Positions 8,075-17,535 of a stretch of 64,000 bases of DNA are shown here, piece by piece. The notes below the pieces were generated by a model. That model made no database searches and was not told the DNA's origin. It worked only from the letters and a program-made list of their open reading frames with translations. The stretch comes from Peptococcaceae bacterium BRH_c4a (lineage in GTDB: Bacteria; Bacillota; Desulfotomaculia; Desulfotomaculales; Desulfocucumaceae): positions 27,416 through 91,415 of the forward strand of contig LADN01000069.1 of the NCBI GenBank assembly GCA_000961585.1, written 5' to 3'. Made by a program: the position numbers and the translations under genes. The number at the start of each line of letters is the position of its first letter. The stretch's first letter is position 1.

Positions 8075-8617
8075 TTGCATTCTGACTTAAGGGAAATAAT
8101 GCTCACCGAAGAACAGATATCAGGTAAGGTTAAGGAACTGGCCGGAAGGATTTCCGAGGATTATCAGGGAAATAGTATTTTGGTGGTTGGCATACTGAAG
8201 GGGGCCGTCATTTTTCTGGCGGATCTGGTAAGAAATATAACCATTCCGGTAAGCATTGATTTTATTGCGGTATCCAGCTACGGAAAGGCCAGTGAGTCAT
8301 CCGGTGTTGTCCAGATTTTAAAGGATCTGGATCAGATCATTGAGGGCAGGCATGTGCTGGTGGTGGAAGACATAGTGGACACGGGCCTGACACTGAAGTA
8401 TCTGTTGGAAAACCTCAGCACCAGAAAGCCGGCCAGCCTTAAAATATGCACCCTGCTGGACAAGCCCACCCGCAGGAAAGCCGATGTGGTTCCAGACTAC
8501 AACGGTTTTACCATACCGGATGAGTTTGTGGTGGGTTACGGACTGGACTATGCTGAGAAATACAGAAACCTCAGGGAAATAGGTGTTTTGAAACCTGAAA
8601 TCTATTCCAAGATATAA
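8075..8617 (+). CDS. hpt: Hypoxanthine phosphoribosyltransferase
   Basis: Purine salvage: converts hypoxanthine or guanine plus PRPP to IMP or GMP. The 180-residue protein has the PRPP-binding loop VVEDIVDTGLT at about 96-106, the flexible-loop region VSSYGKASESSGVV near 66-79 and the C-terminal substrate region with VVGYGLDYAEKYRN. The TTG start at 8075 is preceded by GGAGGT at 8062-8067. guaA follows 15 nt after the stop, so the pair would be co-transcribed from the promoter at 8021-8029. Both enzymes converge on GMP. Confidence 0.95.
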   Translation: MHSDLREIMLTEEQISGKVKELAGRISEDYQGNSILVVGILKGAVIFLADLVRNITIPVSIDFIAVSSYGKASESSGVVQILKDLDQIIEGRHVLVVEDIVDTGLTLKYLLENLSTRKPASLKICTLLDKPTRRKADVVPDYNGFTIPDEFVVGYGLDYAEKYRNLREIGVLKPEIYSKI

Positions 8618-8632
8618 GCGGAGGTAAGTATA

Positions 8633-10174
8633 GTGAGCCAAATGGCACAGGAAATGGTTATCGTTTTGGATTTCGGAGGGCAGTACAGCCAGTTGATTGC
8701 GCGGCGGATAAGGGAGTTGAAGGTTTTTTGCGAAATGCTTCCCTATACTACCCCCCTTTCTGAAATAAAAGCTAAAAACCCAAGGGGAATTGTGTTTTCA
8801 GGGGGTCCTTCCAGTGTATATCAGGAGGGGGCGCCCTCCTGCGACCCCGGAATATATGATCTGGGCATACCTGTTCTGGGCATCTGCTACGGCATGCAGC
8901 TAATGGCCCGGCAGATGGGAGGCGTGGTTGGCAGAGCCAACCACAGGGAATATGGAAGGACAGAGCTGCAGGTAATTAGTCATGATGACCTGCTGTGTTG
9001 CATGGATAGCCGGGAACAGTGCTGGATGAGCCATGGTGACAGGGTTGATGCGGCCCCCGGAGGATTTTTGGTGACTGCCCGTACGGAACTGTCCCCGGTG
9101 GCGGCAATGGCCGATTATAACAGGAAACTGTATGCGGTTCAATTTCACCCCGAGGTGGTGCACACACCCAGGGGGCAGGATCTGCTGAGGCAGTTTTTGT
9201 GCCAGGTGTGCGGCTGTACCGGGAACTGGAACATGGAGTCCTTCATAGATCACTCGGTGGCGGAAATAAAGGCCGGTGTGGGTGAAGGGCAGGTTCTCTG
9301 CGCCCTCAGCGGCGGTGTGGATTCCTCGGTGGCTGCGGTGCTGGTAAACCGTGCGGTGGGCCAAAGGCTTACCTGTGTCTTTGTAAACCACGGACTCCTG
9401 AGAAAGGGAGAGGCTGAGAAGGTGGTTACCACTTTTAGGGAAGACTTTAGTATCCGGCTGGTTTATGTAGACGCCTCCCGTAGATTCCAGGAAAAGCTGG
9501 CCGGCGTGACCGACCCGGAAAGAAAAAGAAAAATTATAGGTGAAGAGTTTATAAGAGTATTTGAGGAAGAGGCCTCCAAGCTGGGTAAAATTGATTTTCT
9601 TGTGCAGGGAACCCTATACCCGGACGTGGTGGAAAGCGGTACCAAGACGGCGGCGGTAATCAAATCCCACCACAATGTGGGAGGACTGCCCGAGAATATG
9701 CGGTTTACGCTGGTGGAGCCCCTGCGCTGGCTGTTCAAGGACGAGGTTAGGGTGCTGGGCAAGGAATTGGGCATGCCGGACGAGGTGGTGTGGAGACAGC
9801 CTTTCCCGGGTCCGGGGCTGGCGGTGCGCATCATAGGGGAAATTACCGGGGAAAAGCTGGACCTTTTGAGGGAGGCCGACCATATTGTCACCACCGAGAT
9901 TGAAATGGCCGGTCTGGGCAGGGAGATATGGCAGTATTTCGCCGTTTTGCCGGGACTCCGCAGCGTGGGAGTGATGGGGGACGAGCGCACTTACTGGCAC
10001 ACCATAGCAATCAGGGCGGTCCTAAGTCACGACGGCATGACCGCAGACTGGGCCCGCATACCCCACGAGGTGCTGGAGAAGATATCCGGCAGGATAGTTA
10101 ACGAAATAAAGGGCATCAACCGGGTGGTATACGATATAACCTCCAAGCCCCCCTCCACCATTGAGTGGGAGTAA
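8633..10174 (+). CDS. guaA: GMP synthase (glutamine-hydrolysing)
   Basis: Converts XMP to GMP using ATP and glutamine. The N-terminal class I glutamine amidotransferase has the nucleophile Cys in GICYGMQ (residue 85) and the His-Glu pair in QFHPEV (about 170). The ATP-pyrophosphatase domain has the P-loop [12 protein letters not shown] (about 223-234). The C-terminal dimerisation domain ends in KPPSTIEWE, the family's usual ending. 513 residues, a single fused chain. A GTG start at 8633 follows GGAGGT at 8620-8625. Second gene of the hpt-guaA pair. Confidence 0.97.
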   Translation: MSQMAQEMVIVLDFGGQYSQLIARRIRELKVFCEMLPYTTPLSEIKAKNPRGIVFSGGPSSVYQEGAPSCDPGIYDLGIPVLGICYGMQLMARQMGGVVGRANHREYGRTELQVISHDDLLCCMDSREQCWMSHGDRVDAAPGGFLVTARTELSPVAAMADYNRKLYAVQFHPEVVHTPRGQDLLRQFLCQVCGCTGNWNMESFIDHSVAEIKAGVGEGQVLCALSGGVDSSVAAVLVNRAVGQRLTCVFVNHGLLRKGEAEKVVTTFREDFSIRLVYVDASRRFQEKLAGVTDPERKRKIIGEEFIRVFEEEASKLGKIDFLVQGTLYPDVVESGTKTAAVIKSHHNVGGLPENMRFTLVEPLRWLFKDEVRVLGKELGMPDEVVWRQPFPGPGLAVRIIGEITGEKLDLLREADHIVTTEIEMAGLGREIWQYFAVLPGLRSVGVMGDERTYWHTIAIRAVLSHDGMTADWARIPHEVLEKISGRIVNEIKGINRVVYDITSKPPSTIEWE

Positions 10175-10234
10175 GGGGGAAAGGGTTTGGTTGTTTGATT
10201 TATAAGGGTTTTAACCCTTTGGGGTGTTAATTTA

Positions 10235-10290
10235 GGGTATACGATTTCATTAGGCTTTTTGGGTAATCGTATACCCCTGTTTTTGTTTTA
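10235..10290 (+). terminator. Long inverted repeat / terminator after guaA
   Basis: GGGTATACGAT (10235-10245) pairs perfectly with ATCGTATACCC (10266-10276), followed by a T-rich tail (TGTTTTTGTTTT). A smaller palindrome, AAGGGTTTTAACCCTT, lies just upstream (10204-10219). The hairpin separates guaA from the oppositely transcribed fic gene and could serve both. Confidence 0.7.
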
Positions 10291-10297
10291 CCGGCTC

Positions 10298-11056
10298 TTA
10301 GAAATTTTGAATAGGGGTAGGAAATGGAATGTGCAGCAGCCGCATGATTTCCTTCTGCGTTTCGTACACGCACTCGGCAATGAAATCCATAAACGGCCGG
10401 TCATCTTTATGTGCTCGCTCCAGCAGGCTGTTATACTCCTGACGCAAAACCGGCGGGATCACAGCCAGCATGTAACCGTCCTGAATGAGAGCCGTGTTCA
10501 TCAGCAGTCTGGAAATTCGACCATTGCCGTCGATAAAAGGATGAATAAATACGAATCGCTTGTGTAACTGAGCTGCGAACTTGACTGGGTGATATTTGTC
10601 CCGCTTCTCTGCGACCCATTGAAATAGTTTCGCCATCTCCTGCCCGATCAGCTTTGCGTCGCACACTTCATGCTTGGAACCGGTTATGAATACAGGGCGG
10701 TCACGATAGTGGCCGGCTTCTTTAGTATCTATTCCTGTATAAAACATTCGGTGCATTGTTAGAGCATCAGCCTCGGTGATACGACGGCTGCCCAGCAGCG
10801 TGAACATAAAGTCATACGCCCGCGCATGCCCCAGCGCCTCAAATGTGTCTTTAAGCGGTTTACCTCCAACAGTCAGCCCATCCTCCAGAAGCACCTTTGT
10901 CTCGCTAATGGTGAGGGTATTTCCTTCCAGAGCATTGCTCGACCAGGTGAGACCAATACGGTAATAGCCCTTTATTTCATTGAGCAGGTGGCCCTCAAAA
11001 GGACGATGCTCATCAATCGACGCCTTGTAGCGGTCGATTTTATCATATAAAGTCAT
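10298..11056 (-). CDS. Fic domain protein (predicted AMP transferase, class II)
   Basis: 252-residue Fic protein. The core motif HPFIDGNGR (residues 172-180) is complete, so AMPylation of a target is expected. Near the N-terminus SNALEG (residues 40-45) fits the (S/T)-x3-E-(G/N) inhibitory-helix motif, which in class II Fic proteins blocks ATP binding in cis. A self-inhibited enzyme is therefore likely. Directly upstream, 15 nt away and in the same direction, is a small HTH protein. The target is unknown. It sits between guaA and the purine locus with no metabolic link visible. Confidence 0.88.
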   Translation of the reverse strand: MTLYDKIDRYKASIDEHRPFEGHLLNEIKGYYRIGLTWSSNALEGNTLTISETKVLLEDGLTVGGKPLKDTFEALGHARAYDFMFTLLGSRRITEADALTMHRMFYTGIDTKEAGHYRDRPVFITGSKHEVCDAKLIGQEMAKLFQWVAEKRDKYHPVKFAAQLHKRFVFIHPFIDGNGRISRLLMNTALIQDGYMLAVIPPVLRQEYNSLLERAHKDDRPFMDFIAECVYETQKEIMRLLHIPFPTPIQNF

Positions 11057-11071
11057 TGAGCAATCCCCCTT

Positions 11072-11296
11072 TCAGTATGTGACCTTTTCGCCGGAAGACA
11101 TAATAAAGGCCCCCTCATATCGGCAGCCGGCGGCATCCGCAATTTGCTTCAATTCGTCGACAGTGAAACTCTCCCGCTTCATTTTCTGGCTGAAAGCTTG
11201 CGGGCTTTTCCCGGACATTCGTCCGAGTGCGGAAACGCTTATCCCGAGCTTGACACACAGTATTTTAAGCTGTTCAGATACCGTCACATTTACCAC
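11072..11296 (-). CDS. Small XRE-like HTH protein paired with Fic
   Basis: 74-residue protein with a Cro/CI-type helix-turn-helix: LCVKLGISVSALGRMSGKS then PQAFSQKMKRESFTVDELKQI, roughly residues 13-50. It has no other domain. It is the first gene of a two-gene unit with fic. Known Fic modules often carry small partner proteins; a role as repressor of the unit or as an antitoxin-like partner is an inference from position only. Length and composition fit a genuine small DNA-binding protein. Confidence 0.75.
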   Translation of the reverse strand: MVNVTVSEQLKILCVKLGISVSALGRMSGKSPQAFSQKMKRESFTVDELKQIADAAGCRYEGAFIMSSGEKVTY

Positions 11297-11342
11297 TTCT
11301 TTCCAGTGTTTTAATTATAAACGAAAACATTTAAAAAATCAA

Positions 11343-11996
11343 TTAATATATTGAGTCCAGGGGGTTAATTCTTTGGGCCAGTGAAAAAAGATACGGGTAA
11401 TTACCTTCTAAATAATTCATATATTTTATCCATTGGGAAATAAGGGAGGTGTATGCCCTGGACATATCTTCGGTCAGGTGATCATGATCGGCTTCGGAAA
11501 TATTGTTTAAATCCGGTCTGTATTCTAATTCTTCGGTCAGGTGGAAAACCGCCTGCAGAAGTTCGGTAAATGATTCATGTTCCAGCAAAGTGGGGTTTTC
11601 TAATAGTCTTAGCAGAAACTCCCTTTTATTAAACAGAAAATCGTTCAGCCCTTGCAGATCTCCTCTTCGGCTGTCCGGTTGGCTGCGGCCGGCCAGTTTA
11701 TCCTCCTTGCTAAAGGTGGATAAGCATGTTATAAGATCGGTACCCGCTTCACTGAAAAAGGCCCCTATAACCATGTTCAGTTTTTCCCTCATGACTGTTT
11801 TTTCCCTATGGCTGATTACCTTGTGAATTATCATTGATACCAGTAATACCTCAATGGGAAGAAAGGCTATGTCTCCCATCAAGTAAATAAAAATATGCCG
11901 GGCATCTCTGAAAATTGCGTAGTGGGCCAGATAGAAAAGGGCGGAGACTAAAATCAGACAGATTCCCAGGATAATATACCAACTGTGGCGCTTCAT
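11343..11996 (-). CDS. Small membrane protein of unknown function
   Basis: About 217 residues. Two hydrophobic segments lie near the N-terminus (residues about 6-27 and 38-62), followed by a soluble, mostly helical domain of about 150 residues (REKLNMVIGAFFSEAGTDLI near residue 73, then LLRLLENPTLLEHESFTELL). I recognise the pattern as a conserved but uncharacterised family of anaerobes; no function is known to me. I placed the start at the ATG at 11996, which has GGAGGTGAAGCTT before it; the upstream ATG at 12050 lacks a site. It is transcribed away from the purine riboswitch. Confidence 0.7.
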   Translation of the reverse strand: MKRHSWYIILGICLILVSALFYLAHYAIFRDARHIFIYLMGDIAFLPIEVLLVSMIIHKVISHREKTVMREKLNMVIGAFFSEAGTDLITCLSTFSKEDKLAGRSQPDSRRGDLQGLNDFLFNKREFLLRLLENPTLLEHESFTELLQAVFHLTEELEYRPDLNNISEADHDHLTEDMSRAYTSLISQWIKYMNYLEGNYPYLFSLAQRINPLDSIY

Positions 11997-12033
11997 AAGC
12001 TTCACCTCCGGATAAATGTTAAGCCATAAAATA

Positions 12034-12062
12034 TTGACACCTAATAACACTCTTGTTATGAT
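12034..12062 (+). promoter_or_regulatory. Sigma-A promoter of the purine operon
   Basis: A perfect TTGACA (12034-12039) and TATGAT (12057-12062) are separated by exactly 17 nt. Transcription would start near 12069, only a few bases before the first strand of the riboswitch P1 helix. Confidence 0.85.
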
Positions 12063-12073
12063 ACAATTGATTC

Positions 12074-12280
12074 AGAGAAAGTGTGCCTCAGGGTTCCGGC
12101 CCGCAGCTTACATGCGGGCGGCAAGGTCCGAGCGGCACAGGCTCCTTTAAAGCGCACGCCTGATCAGTGGAAGTACTTTAAAATCCGAGGCGTGTGTATA
12201 AAGGCGCAACACCGGTAGGGGTAAAAGCCCAGGCGGCAGGTTTCTCTTTTTAGAGTAAACCCGTATGTCCGGGCTTTTTG
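12074..12280 (+). promoter_or_regulatory. ykkC-family riboswitch, probably PRPP class, with terminator
   Basis: Conserved ykkC blocks are present in order: CAGGGTTCCG (12089-12098), GGTCCGAGCG (12125-12134) and GGGGTAAAAGCCC (12218-12230). P1 is AGAGAAA (12074-12080) with TTTCTCT (12241-12247). The same TTTCTCT also belongs to a terminator: GGTTTCTCT (12239-12247) with AGAGTAAACC (12252-12261), extended by AAAAGCCC (12223-12230) with GGGCTTTTT (12271-12279). Aptamer and terminator are therefore mutually exclusive, so ligand binding should turn transcription on. Guanidine, ppGpp and PRPP variants share this fold. Position before purE is what is known for the PRPP class, so the subclass is inferred from context. 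Confidence 0.85.
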
Positions 12281-12353
12281 ATTTTATCACGGTATGATTT
12301 AACTGTGAATGTTTATAATACCGGAAAAACGAAATGTTGGAGGAATATCTTGA

Positions 12354-12872
12354 ATGGACAAAGCCTTGGTTGGAATAGTTATGGGCAGTGACTCGGACCT
12401 TCCTGTTATGAAAGAGGCGGCTGATATTCTGGATGATCTGGGGGTTGCTTGCGAAATAATCATTTCTTCCGCCCACCGTGCGCCGGATAAAACCGCAGAA
12501 TACGCCCGCTCAGCCGCCGGCAGGGGGCTTCAGGCAATTATTGCCGGGGCCGGCGGGGCGGCCCACCTTCCAGGGGTGATTGCCTCCCTCACTACTTTGC
12601 CGGTTATCGGAGTACCCATAAAATCCGGCCCTTTAAACGGGGTGGACGCTCTTTACGCCATTGTCCAGATGCCGGCCGGAATACCGGTGGCCACCGTGGC
12701 CATAAACGGGGCTAAAAATGCCGGCATACTGGCGGCTCAGATTATAAGTTTGAAAGATGAAGCCGTCAGGCGCAGGTTTGAAAAGTACAAGTCCGGACTG
12801 GCCCGGCAGGTGGAGGAAAAGAACGCCCGCCTGGGGTCCCTGGGCGTCGAAAACTACCTGGCCGGGAAGTGA
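12354..12872 (+). CDS. purE: N5-carboxyaminoimidazole ribonucleotide mutase PurE
   Basis: Sixth step region of purine synthesis, forming CAIR. The 172-residue protein carries GSDSD (11-15), SAHRAPD (39-45) and GAGGAAHLPG (65-74), the phosphate- and substrate-binding signatures. The sequence looks like a class I (mutase) PurE, which normally needs PurK to make N5-CAIR, yet no purK is found beside it. Either purK lies elsewhere or the enzyme carboxylates AIR directly. First gene of the operon, about 75 nt after the riboswitch terminator, with TGGAGGA before the ATG. Confidence 0.95.
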   Translation: MDKALVGIVMGSDSDLPVMKEAADILDDLGVACEIIISSAHRAPDKTAEYARSAAGRGLQAIIAGAGGAAHLPGVIASLTTLPVIGVPIKSGPLNGVDALYAIVQMPAGIPVATVAINGAKNAGILAAQIISLKDEAVRRRFEKYKSGLARQVEEKNARLGSLGVENYLAGK

Positions 12873-12908
12873 ATTGAAAAGCATCTATGTTGGGAGTGGA
12901 GGATTGCA

Positions 12909-14201
12909 ATGATTGAACGCTATACCCTGCCTGAGATGAAGAGAATCTGGTCCCAGGAAAACAAGTACAGGAAGTGGCTGGACGTTGAGATTTACGCCTG
13001 TGAGGCCATGGCCGAACTGGGGCTGGTACCGCCTGAGTCCTTGAAAATCATAAAGGAAAAGGCCGATTTTACCGTTGATCGGGTGGATGAGATTGAGGCT
13101 GTAACCAACCACGATGTAATCGCCTTTTTGACATGTGTTGCCGAGTACGTTGGGGAGGATTCCAAGTACATACACATGGGGCTGACTTCATCGGACGTGC
13201 TGGATACCGCCCTGGCCGCCCAGATGAAAGAGGCCGGCGAGATGATCCTGTCCAGGCTTAGGGAACTGCGCCCGGTACTGTTGGAAAGGGCTGCGGAGCA
13301 CAGGAACACTGTGATGATGGGAAGAACCCACGGAGTTCACGCCGAGCCCATCACCTTCGGTCTTAAGATGCTGCTTTGGGCCTCGGAGACCGACCGTAAT
13401 ATCGAGAGAATGGAGAGGGCGCTGGAGTCCGTAAGCGTGGGTAAAATATCGGGGGCCGTGGGCACATACGCCAATATTAACCCGGCCATTGAGGCTCACG
13501 TATGCCAAAGATTGGGTTTAAAGCCTGCCGCCATATCCACCCAGGTGGTGCAAAGGGACAGGCATGCCGAATTCCTTTCAACCATGGCCATAATTGGAAG
13601 TTCCCTGGAGAAGTTTGCCACTGAAATCCGCAGCCTGCAGAGAACGGAGATATTGGAGGTCGAGGAGTATTTTGCCAAGGGTCAGAAGGGATCGTCCGCC
13701 ATGCCGCACAAACGCAACCCTATAACAGCCGAGAGGATAACCGGAATGGCCCGCCTCCTTCGGGGGAATGCCCTGGTGGCCATGGAAAACGTGGCCCTCT
13801 GGAATGAGAGGGACATTTCCCACTCTTCGGTGGAGCGGATAATCCTGCCCGACAGCACCACTGCATTGGACTACATGCTTTACAAGTTTACCGCCATGAT
13901 CAAAAACCTCCTGATTTACCCGGAAAACATGATCAAGAATTTGAATCTCACCGGCGGGCTGCTTTTCTCCCAGCGGGTGCTGCTAACCCTGGTAAACAAG
14001 GGGCTGACCAGGGAAAGGGCCTATGATCTGGTGCAGAGAAACGCCATGGAGTCATGGAAGACCGGGAGTAATTTCCAGGAGCTGCTTCACCGGGACGCCG
14101 AGGTAGCCTCCATACTGAGCGCTGAAGAGATTGACGGGCTGTTTGACTATAGTTATCATCTGGGCAGAGTGGATGAAATATATCAAAGATTTGGACTGTA
14201 G
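12909..14201 (+). CDS. purB: Adenylosuccinate lyase
   Basis: Cleaves SAICAR to AICAR and adenylosuccinate to AMP, releasing fumarate both times. The 430-residue protein contains the fumarase/aspartase-superfamily signature [10 protein letters not shown] (about 262-271), the catalytic-His region [14 protein letters not shown] near 137-150 and [13 protein letters not shown] near 93. The ATG is preceded by GGAGTGGAGG. It follows purE by 36 nt and precedes purC, in the purE-B-C-F order common in clostridia-like Firmicutes. Confidence 0.96.
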   Translation: MIERYTLPEMKRIWSQENKYRKWLDVEIYACEAMAELGLVPPESLKIIKEKADFTVDRVDEIEAVTNHDVIAFLTCVAEYVGEDSKYIHMGLTSSDVLDTALAAQMKEAGEMILSRLRELRPVLLERAAEHRNTVMMGRTHGVHAEPITFGLKMLLWASETDRNIERMERALESVSVGKISGAVGTYANINPAIEAHVCQRLGLKPAAISTQVVQRDRHAEFLSTMAIIGSSLEKFATEIRSLQRTEILEVEEYFAKGQKGSSAMPHKRNPITAERITGMARLLRGNALVAMENVALWNERDISHSSVERIILPDSTTALDYMLYKFTAMIKNLLIYPENMIKNLNLTGGLLFSQRVLLTLVNKGLTRERAYDLVQRNAMESWKTGSNFQELLHRDAEVASILSAEEIDGLFDYSYHLGRVDEIYQRFGL

Positions 14202-14264
14202 AAAGAGTCTTTCACCAGGGATCCCATCTGTCAGTCAATATAAAATATACGGAGGAGATCGCCG

Positions 14265-14969
14265 ATGCTGAAGAAGGAAATGTTTTACGAAGGAAAGGCC
14301 AAGAGAGTTTATGTCACCGATGAACCCGGAAAATATCTGGTGGAATTTAAAAATGACGCCACCGCCTTTGACGGTAAAAAGAAAGGGACCATTGACAACA
14401 AGGGGATGCTGAACAATAAAATATCAGTCTTATTTTTTAAACTACTGGAGGAAAAGGGTATCAAAACCCACTTTATAGAGGCGGTGAGCGATACCGAGAT
14501 GCTGGTCAGATCCCTGGAAATAATTCTGGTGGAAGTGGTGGTGCGCAATATCGCCGCCGGAAGCCTGGCCAAGAGGATAGGTATGGAGGAGGGAACAACC
14601 CTTCCGGCTCCGGTGGTGGAGTACTATTACAAAAGCGACGCACTGGGAGATCCTCTGATCAACAACTCTCACATTGCGGTGCTGGGATTGGCCACTCCGG
14701 AACAGATGGAGGTCATGAAGGAAACCGCCCTTAAAGTAAACGGCGTGCTGAAGGATTTTTTAACCGGTAAAAACATCGATCTGGTTGATTTTAAGCTGGA
14801 ATTCGGCCGGCACGGAAACGAGATACTGCTGGGAGATGAAATTTCCCCGGATACCTGCAGGTTCTGGGACAGCCAAACCAGCGAGAAACTTGACAAGGAC
14901 CGCTTCCGCAGGGATCTGGGCAACGTGGAGGGGGCTTACCGGGAGGTATTTAAAAGAATACAGGCGTAA
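14265..14969 (+). CDS. purC: SAICAR synthetase
   Basis: ATP-dependent ligation of aspartate to CAIR. 234 residues, normal for the family. Signatures seen: YEGKAKRVY near residue 6, [19 protein letters not shown] (about 27-45), [15 protein letters not shown] (about 89-103) and LVDFKLEFG near 172. The ATG at 14265 has CGGAGGAG before it. In many relatives purS, purQ and purL follow purC; here purF follows after only 23 nt. Confidence 0.96.
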   Translation: MLKKEMFYEGKAKRVYVTDEPGKYLVEFKNDATAFDGKKKGTIDNKGMLNNKISVLFFKLLEEKGIKTHFIEAVSDTEMLVRSLEIILVEVVVRNIAAGSLAKRIGMEEGTTLPAPVVEYYYKSDALGDPLINNSHIAVLGLATPEQMEVMKETALKVNGVLKDFLTGKNIDLVDFKLEFGRHGNEILLGDEISPDTCRFWDSQTSEKLDKDRFRRDLGNVEGAYREVFKRIQA

Positions 14970-14992
14970 GCCGTCCAGTATGGGGGGAAGAC

Positions 14993-16447
14993 ATGAGAGC
15001 CAGCGGAGGGTTTTCTACGGTGAACATGCCGGAAAACAGAATAGAGAAACCAGACAAGCCCAGGGAAGAATGTGGAATTTTCGGGGTTTACGGTAAAAAT
15101 ATGGATGTGTCCAGAATTACCTATTACGGCCTGTACGCCCTCCAGCACAGGGGTCAGGAGAGCGCGGGCATAGCTGTTTCCGACGGTAAAAAGGTAATGC
15201 TGCACAAGGACATGGGACTTGTGCCCGAGGTGTTCAGCCAGGAACAGCTTGACAAGCTGAAGGGACACATAGCCATCGGGCATGTGCGCTATTCCACCAC
15301 AGGTTCCAGCCATCCCATAAATGCCCAGCCCCTGGTGTTCAGATATGCCAAGGGGACCTTGGGTCTGGCTCACAATGGCAATATAACCAATATATGGGAT
15401 TTGCGCTCTCAACTGACATCTACCGGATCGGTGTTTCAGTCTACCACCGACAGCGAAGTTATTGTAAACCTGGTTGCCAGATACAGCCAGAACACCCTGG
15501 AAGAGGCCCTGGCCAAGTGCATGATTGACGTCAAGGGGGCCTACTCACTCTTACTAATAACAGAAACCAGCCTTATTGCGGTCAGGGACACCTATGGCTT
15601 CAGGCCTCTGAGCATTGGAAAATTGGGTGACGGGTATGTTGTGGCCTCGGAGTCCTGCGCCCTGGATACCGTGGGCGCCACCAAACTGCGGGATGTCGGA
15701 CCCGGGGAAATCATAATTATTAACGATAAGGGCATTAGGTCTATTAGGGCACTTTCCTCACGTAAAAAGGCCCACTGCATTTTTGAGTATATTTATTTCG
15801 CCCGTCCGGACAGCGAGATGGACGGCTTTCAGATCAGCCAGGTAAGAAGGGAAATGGGCCGGCAATTGGCCAGGGAGTATCCTGTGGATGTGGATATAGT
15901 CGTTGCCGTTCCGGATTCGGGGACCACGGCGGCCAGAGGCTATGCCGACGAATCCGGAATACCTTTTGAAGAGGGGTTGATGAAAAACCGGTATATAGGG
16001 CGCACCTTCATACAGCCCAGTCAGGATATGCGGGAGATGGGTGTAAGGCTGAAGCTCAACCCCATGAAACATGTGCTGGAGGGCAAAAGGGTGCTGATGG
16101 TGGATGATTCCCTGGTCAGAGGGACTACCAGCAGCAAGATTGTTAAAATGCTCAGGGACTGCGGGGCCAGGGAGGTTTACCTGTGCCTCAGTTCTCCCCC
16201 GGTGGTTAAATCCTGCCACTACGGTATAGACACCTCCAATGAAAGTGAGTTGGTGGCCGCCCAGAAGTCAGTGGAGCAGATTAAAAATCTCATTGGGGTA
16301 GACGGGCTGTACTACCTGAGCCTGGAAGGGCTGCTGAACATTTTCGCAAAGGACCGGGATAACTTTTGTACAGCCTGTTTCAACGGGGATTACCCGGTGG
16401 AGATAGCGAAACCTGGAAATTCCGGCAAATTTATGCTGGAATGGTAA
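14993..16447 (+). CDS. purF: Amidophosphoribosyltransferase PurF
   Basis: Committing step of purine synthesis: PRPP plus glutamine to phosphoribosylamine. It is a class II glutamine amidotransferase whose nucleophile Cys lies in EECGIFGVYG at residue 27, so a B. subtilis-type propeptide would be removed. The PRPP motif VLMVDDSLVRGTTS is near residue 363. Cysteines expected to hold the 4Fe-4S cluster are visible in AHCIFEYIYF, KSCHYGIDTS and NFCTACFNGDYPV, marking the oxygen-labile Bacillus-type enzyme. The start at 14993 has GGGGGGAAG upstream; a GTG at 15020 with GGAGGG is a credible alternative, giving a shorter propeptide. Confidence 0.95.
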   Translation: MRASGGFSTVNMPENRIEKPDKPREECGIFGVYGKNMDVSRITYYGLYALQHRGQESAGIAVSDGKKVMLHKDMGLVPEVFSQEQLDKLKGHIAIGHVRYSTTGSSHPINAQPLVFRYAKGTLGLAHNGNITNIWDLRSQLTSTGSVFQSTTDSEVIVNLVARYSQNTLEEALAKCMIDVKGAYSLLLITETSLIAVRDTYGFRPLSIGKLGDGYVVASESCALDTVGATKLRDVGPGEIIIINDKGIRSIRALSSRKKAHCIFEYIYFARPDSEMDGFQISQVRREMGRQLAREYPVDVDIVVAVPDSGTTAARGYADESGIPFEEGLMKNRYIGRTFIQPSQDMREMGVRLKLNPMKHVLEGKRVLMVDDSLVRGTTSSKIVKMLRDCGAREVYLCLSSPPVVKSCHYGIDTSNESELVAAQKSVEQIKNLIGVDGLYYLSLEGLLNIFAKDRDNFCTACFNGDYPVEIAKPGNSGKFMLEW

Positions 16448-16474
16448 ATTATAATACTAAAGAGGGTATCACTG

Positions 16475-17518
16475 ATGGAAGGCAATGAGAAACTGACTTA
16501 CGCCTCGGCCGGGGTAAACATAGAAGCCGGTAACAAAGCCGTTGAACTGATCAGAAAATCTGTCAAAAGCACCTTTCGGTCGGGTGTTCTGACGGATATA
16601 GGCGGCTTCGGGGGGCTATTCGCCCTGGATCCCTCCCGTTACCTGGAGCCGGTGCTGGTTTCCGGAACCGATGGGGTGGGGACAAAGCTCCGGGTGGCCA
16701 TTATGATGAACAGACACCATACCATCGGCATTGATGCAGTGGCCATGTGTGCCAACGACGTACTGGTACAGGGGGCCGAGCCTTTATTTTTCCTGGACTA
16801 TCTGGCCGTGGGCAGGCTTTTGCCCGAAAAGGCGGCCATGATCGTTGAGGGGGTGGCCGAGGGCTGCCGAAGGGCCGGATGTGCCCTCATCGGCGGGGAA
16901 ACCGCCGAGATGCCGGGTTTTTATGGCGAAGATGAATATGATATCGCGGGATTCGTCGTTGGGGTAGTGGATAAATCGAAGATTATAGACGGATCGGCCA
17001 TAAGACCTGGTGACGTTATGCTGGGGATAACCTCCTCTGGCCTTCACAGCAACGGTTTTTCCCTTGTCCGCAAGACACTGTTCGAGATAGCCGGTTATGG
17101 TGTGGAAACACACATTGAAGAGTTAGGCCGCACGCTGGGAGAGGAATTGCTGGAACCCACCAGAATTTATGTGAGACAGGTTCTTCCTCTTTTGAACCGG
17201 TACTGTATAAAGGGCATGGCCCATATCACCGGCGGCGGTCTGACCGAAAACATCCCCCGGGTGCTGCCGGATGGTACTGCCGTGGTCATTGACAGGAAAT
17301 CCTGGCAGGTTCCCCAGATATTTAACATTATCCAGAGACTGGGCAGGATAGACCATGGTGAAATGCTGAAAACATTCAACATGGGTATAGGACTGGTTAT
17401 GTTTGTTTCAGGTGAGCAAGCCGGAGGGGTTATTGAGTACATCCGGGCTCAGGGCGGCGAGGCCCTGGTCATGGGAGAAGTGGTGGCATCCCCTGATAAA
17501 TGTGTGACCTATAAGTAA
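16475..17518 (+). CDS. purM: Phosphoribosylformylglycinamidine cyclo-ligase
   Basis: AIR synthetase of the PurM/HypE/SelD ATP-binding superfamily. The 347-residue protein shows [10 protein letters not shown] (about 64-73) and [19 protein letters not shown] (about 87-105), the substrate and ATP signatures, plus [11 protein letters not shown] near 140 and [18 protein letters not shown] near 250. It follows purF by 27 nt. Its substrate FGAM must come from a PurLQS complex encoded outside this window. Confidence 0.95.
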   Translation: MEGNEKLTYASAGVNIEAGNKAVELIRKSVKSTFRSGVLTDIGGFGGLFALDPSRYLEPVLVSGTDGVGTKLRVAIMMNRHHTIGIDAVAMCANDVLVQGAEPLFFLDYLAVGRLLPEKAAMIVEGVAEGCRRAGCALIGGETAEMPGFYGEDEYDIAGFVVGVVDKSKIIDGSAIRPGDVMLGITSSGLHSNGFSLVRKTLFEIAGYGVETHIEELGRTLGEELLEPTRIYVRQVLPLLNRYCIKGMAHITGGGLTENIPRVLPDGTAVVIDRKSWQVPQIFNIIQRLGRIDHGEMLKTFNMGIGLVMFVSGEQAGGVIEYIRAQGGEALVMGEVVASPDKCVTYK

Positions 17519-17535
17519 TATGAGGTGAGATACCG

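Noticed and set aside
12147..12476. Minus-strand open frame across the purine leader
   Set aside because: It overlaps the riboswitch and purE and has no ribosome site or recognisable domain.
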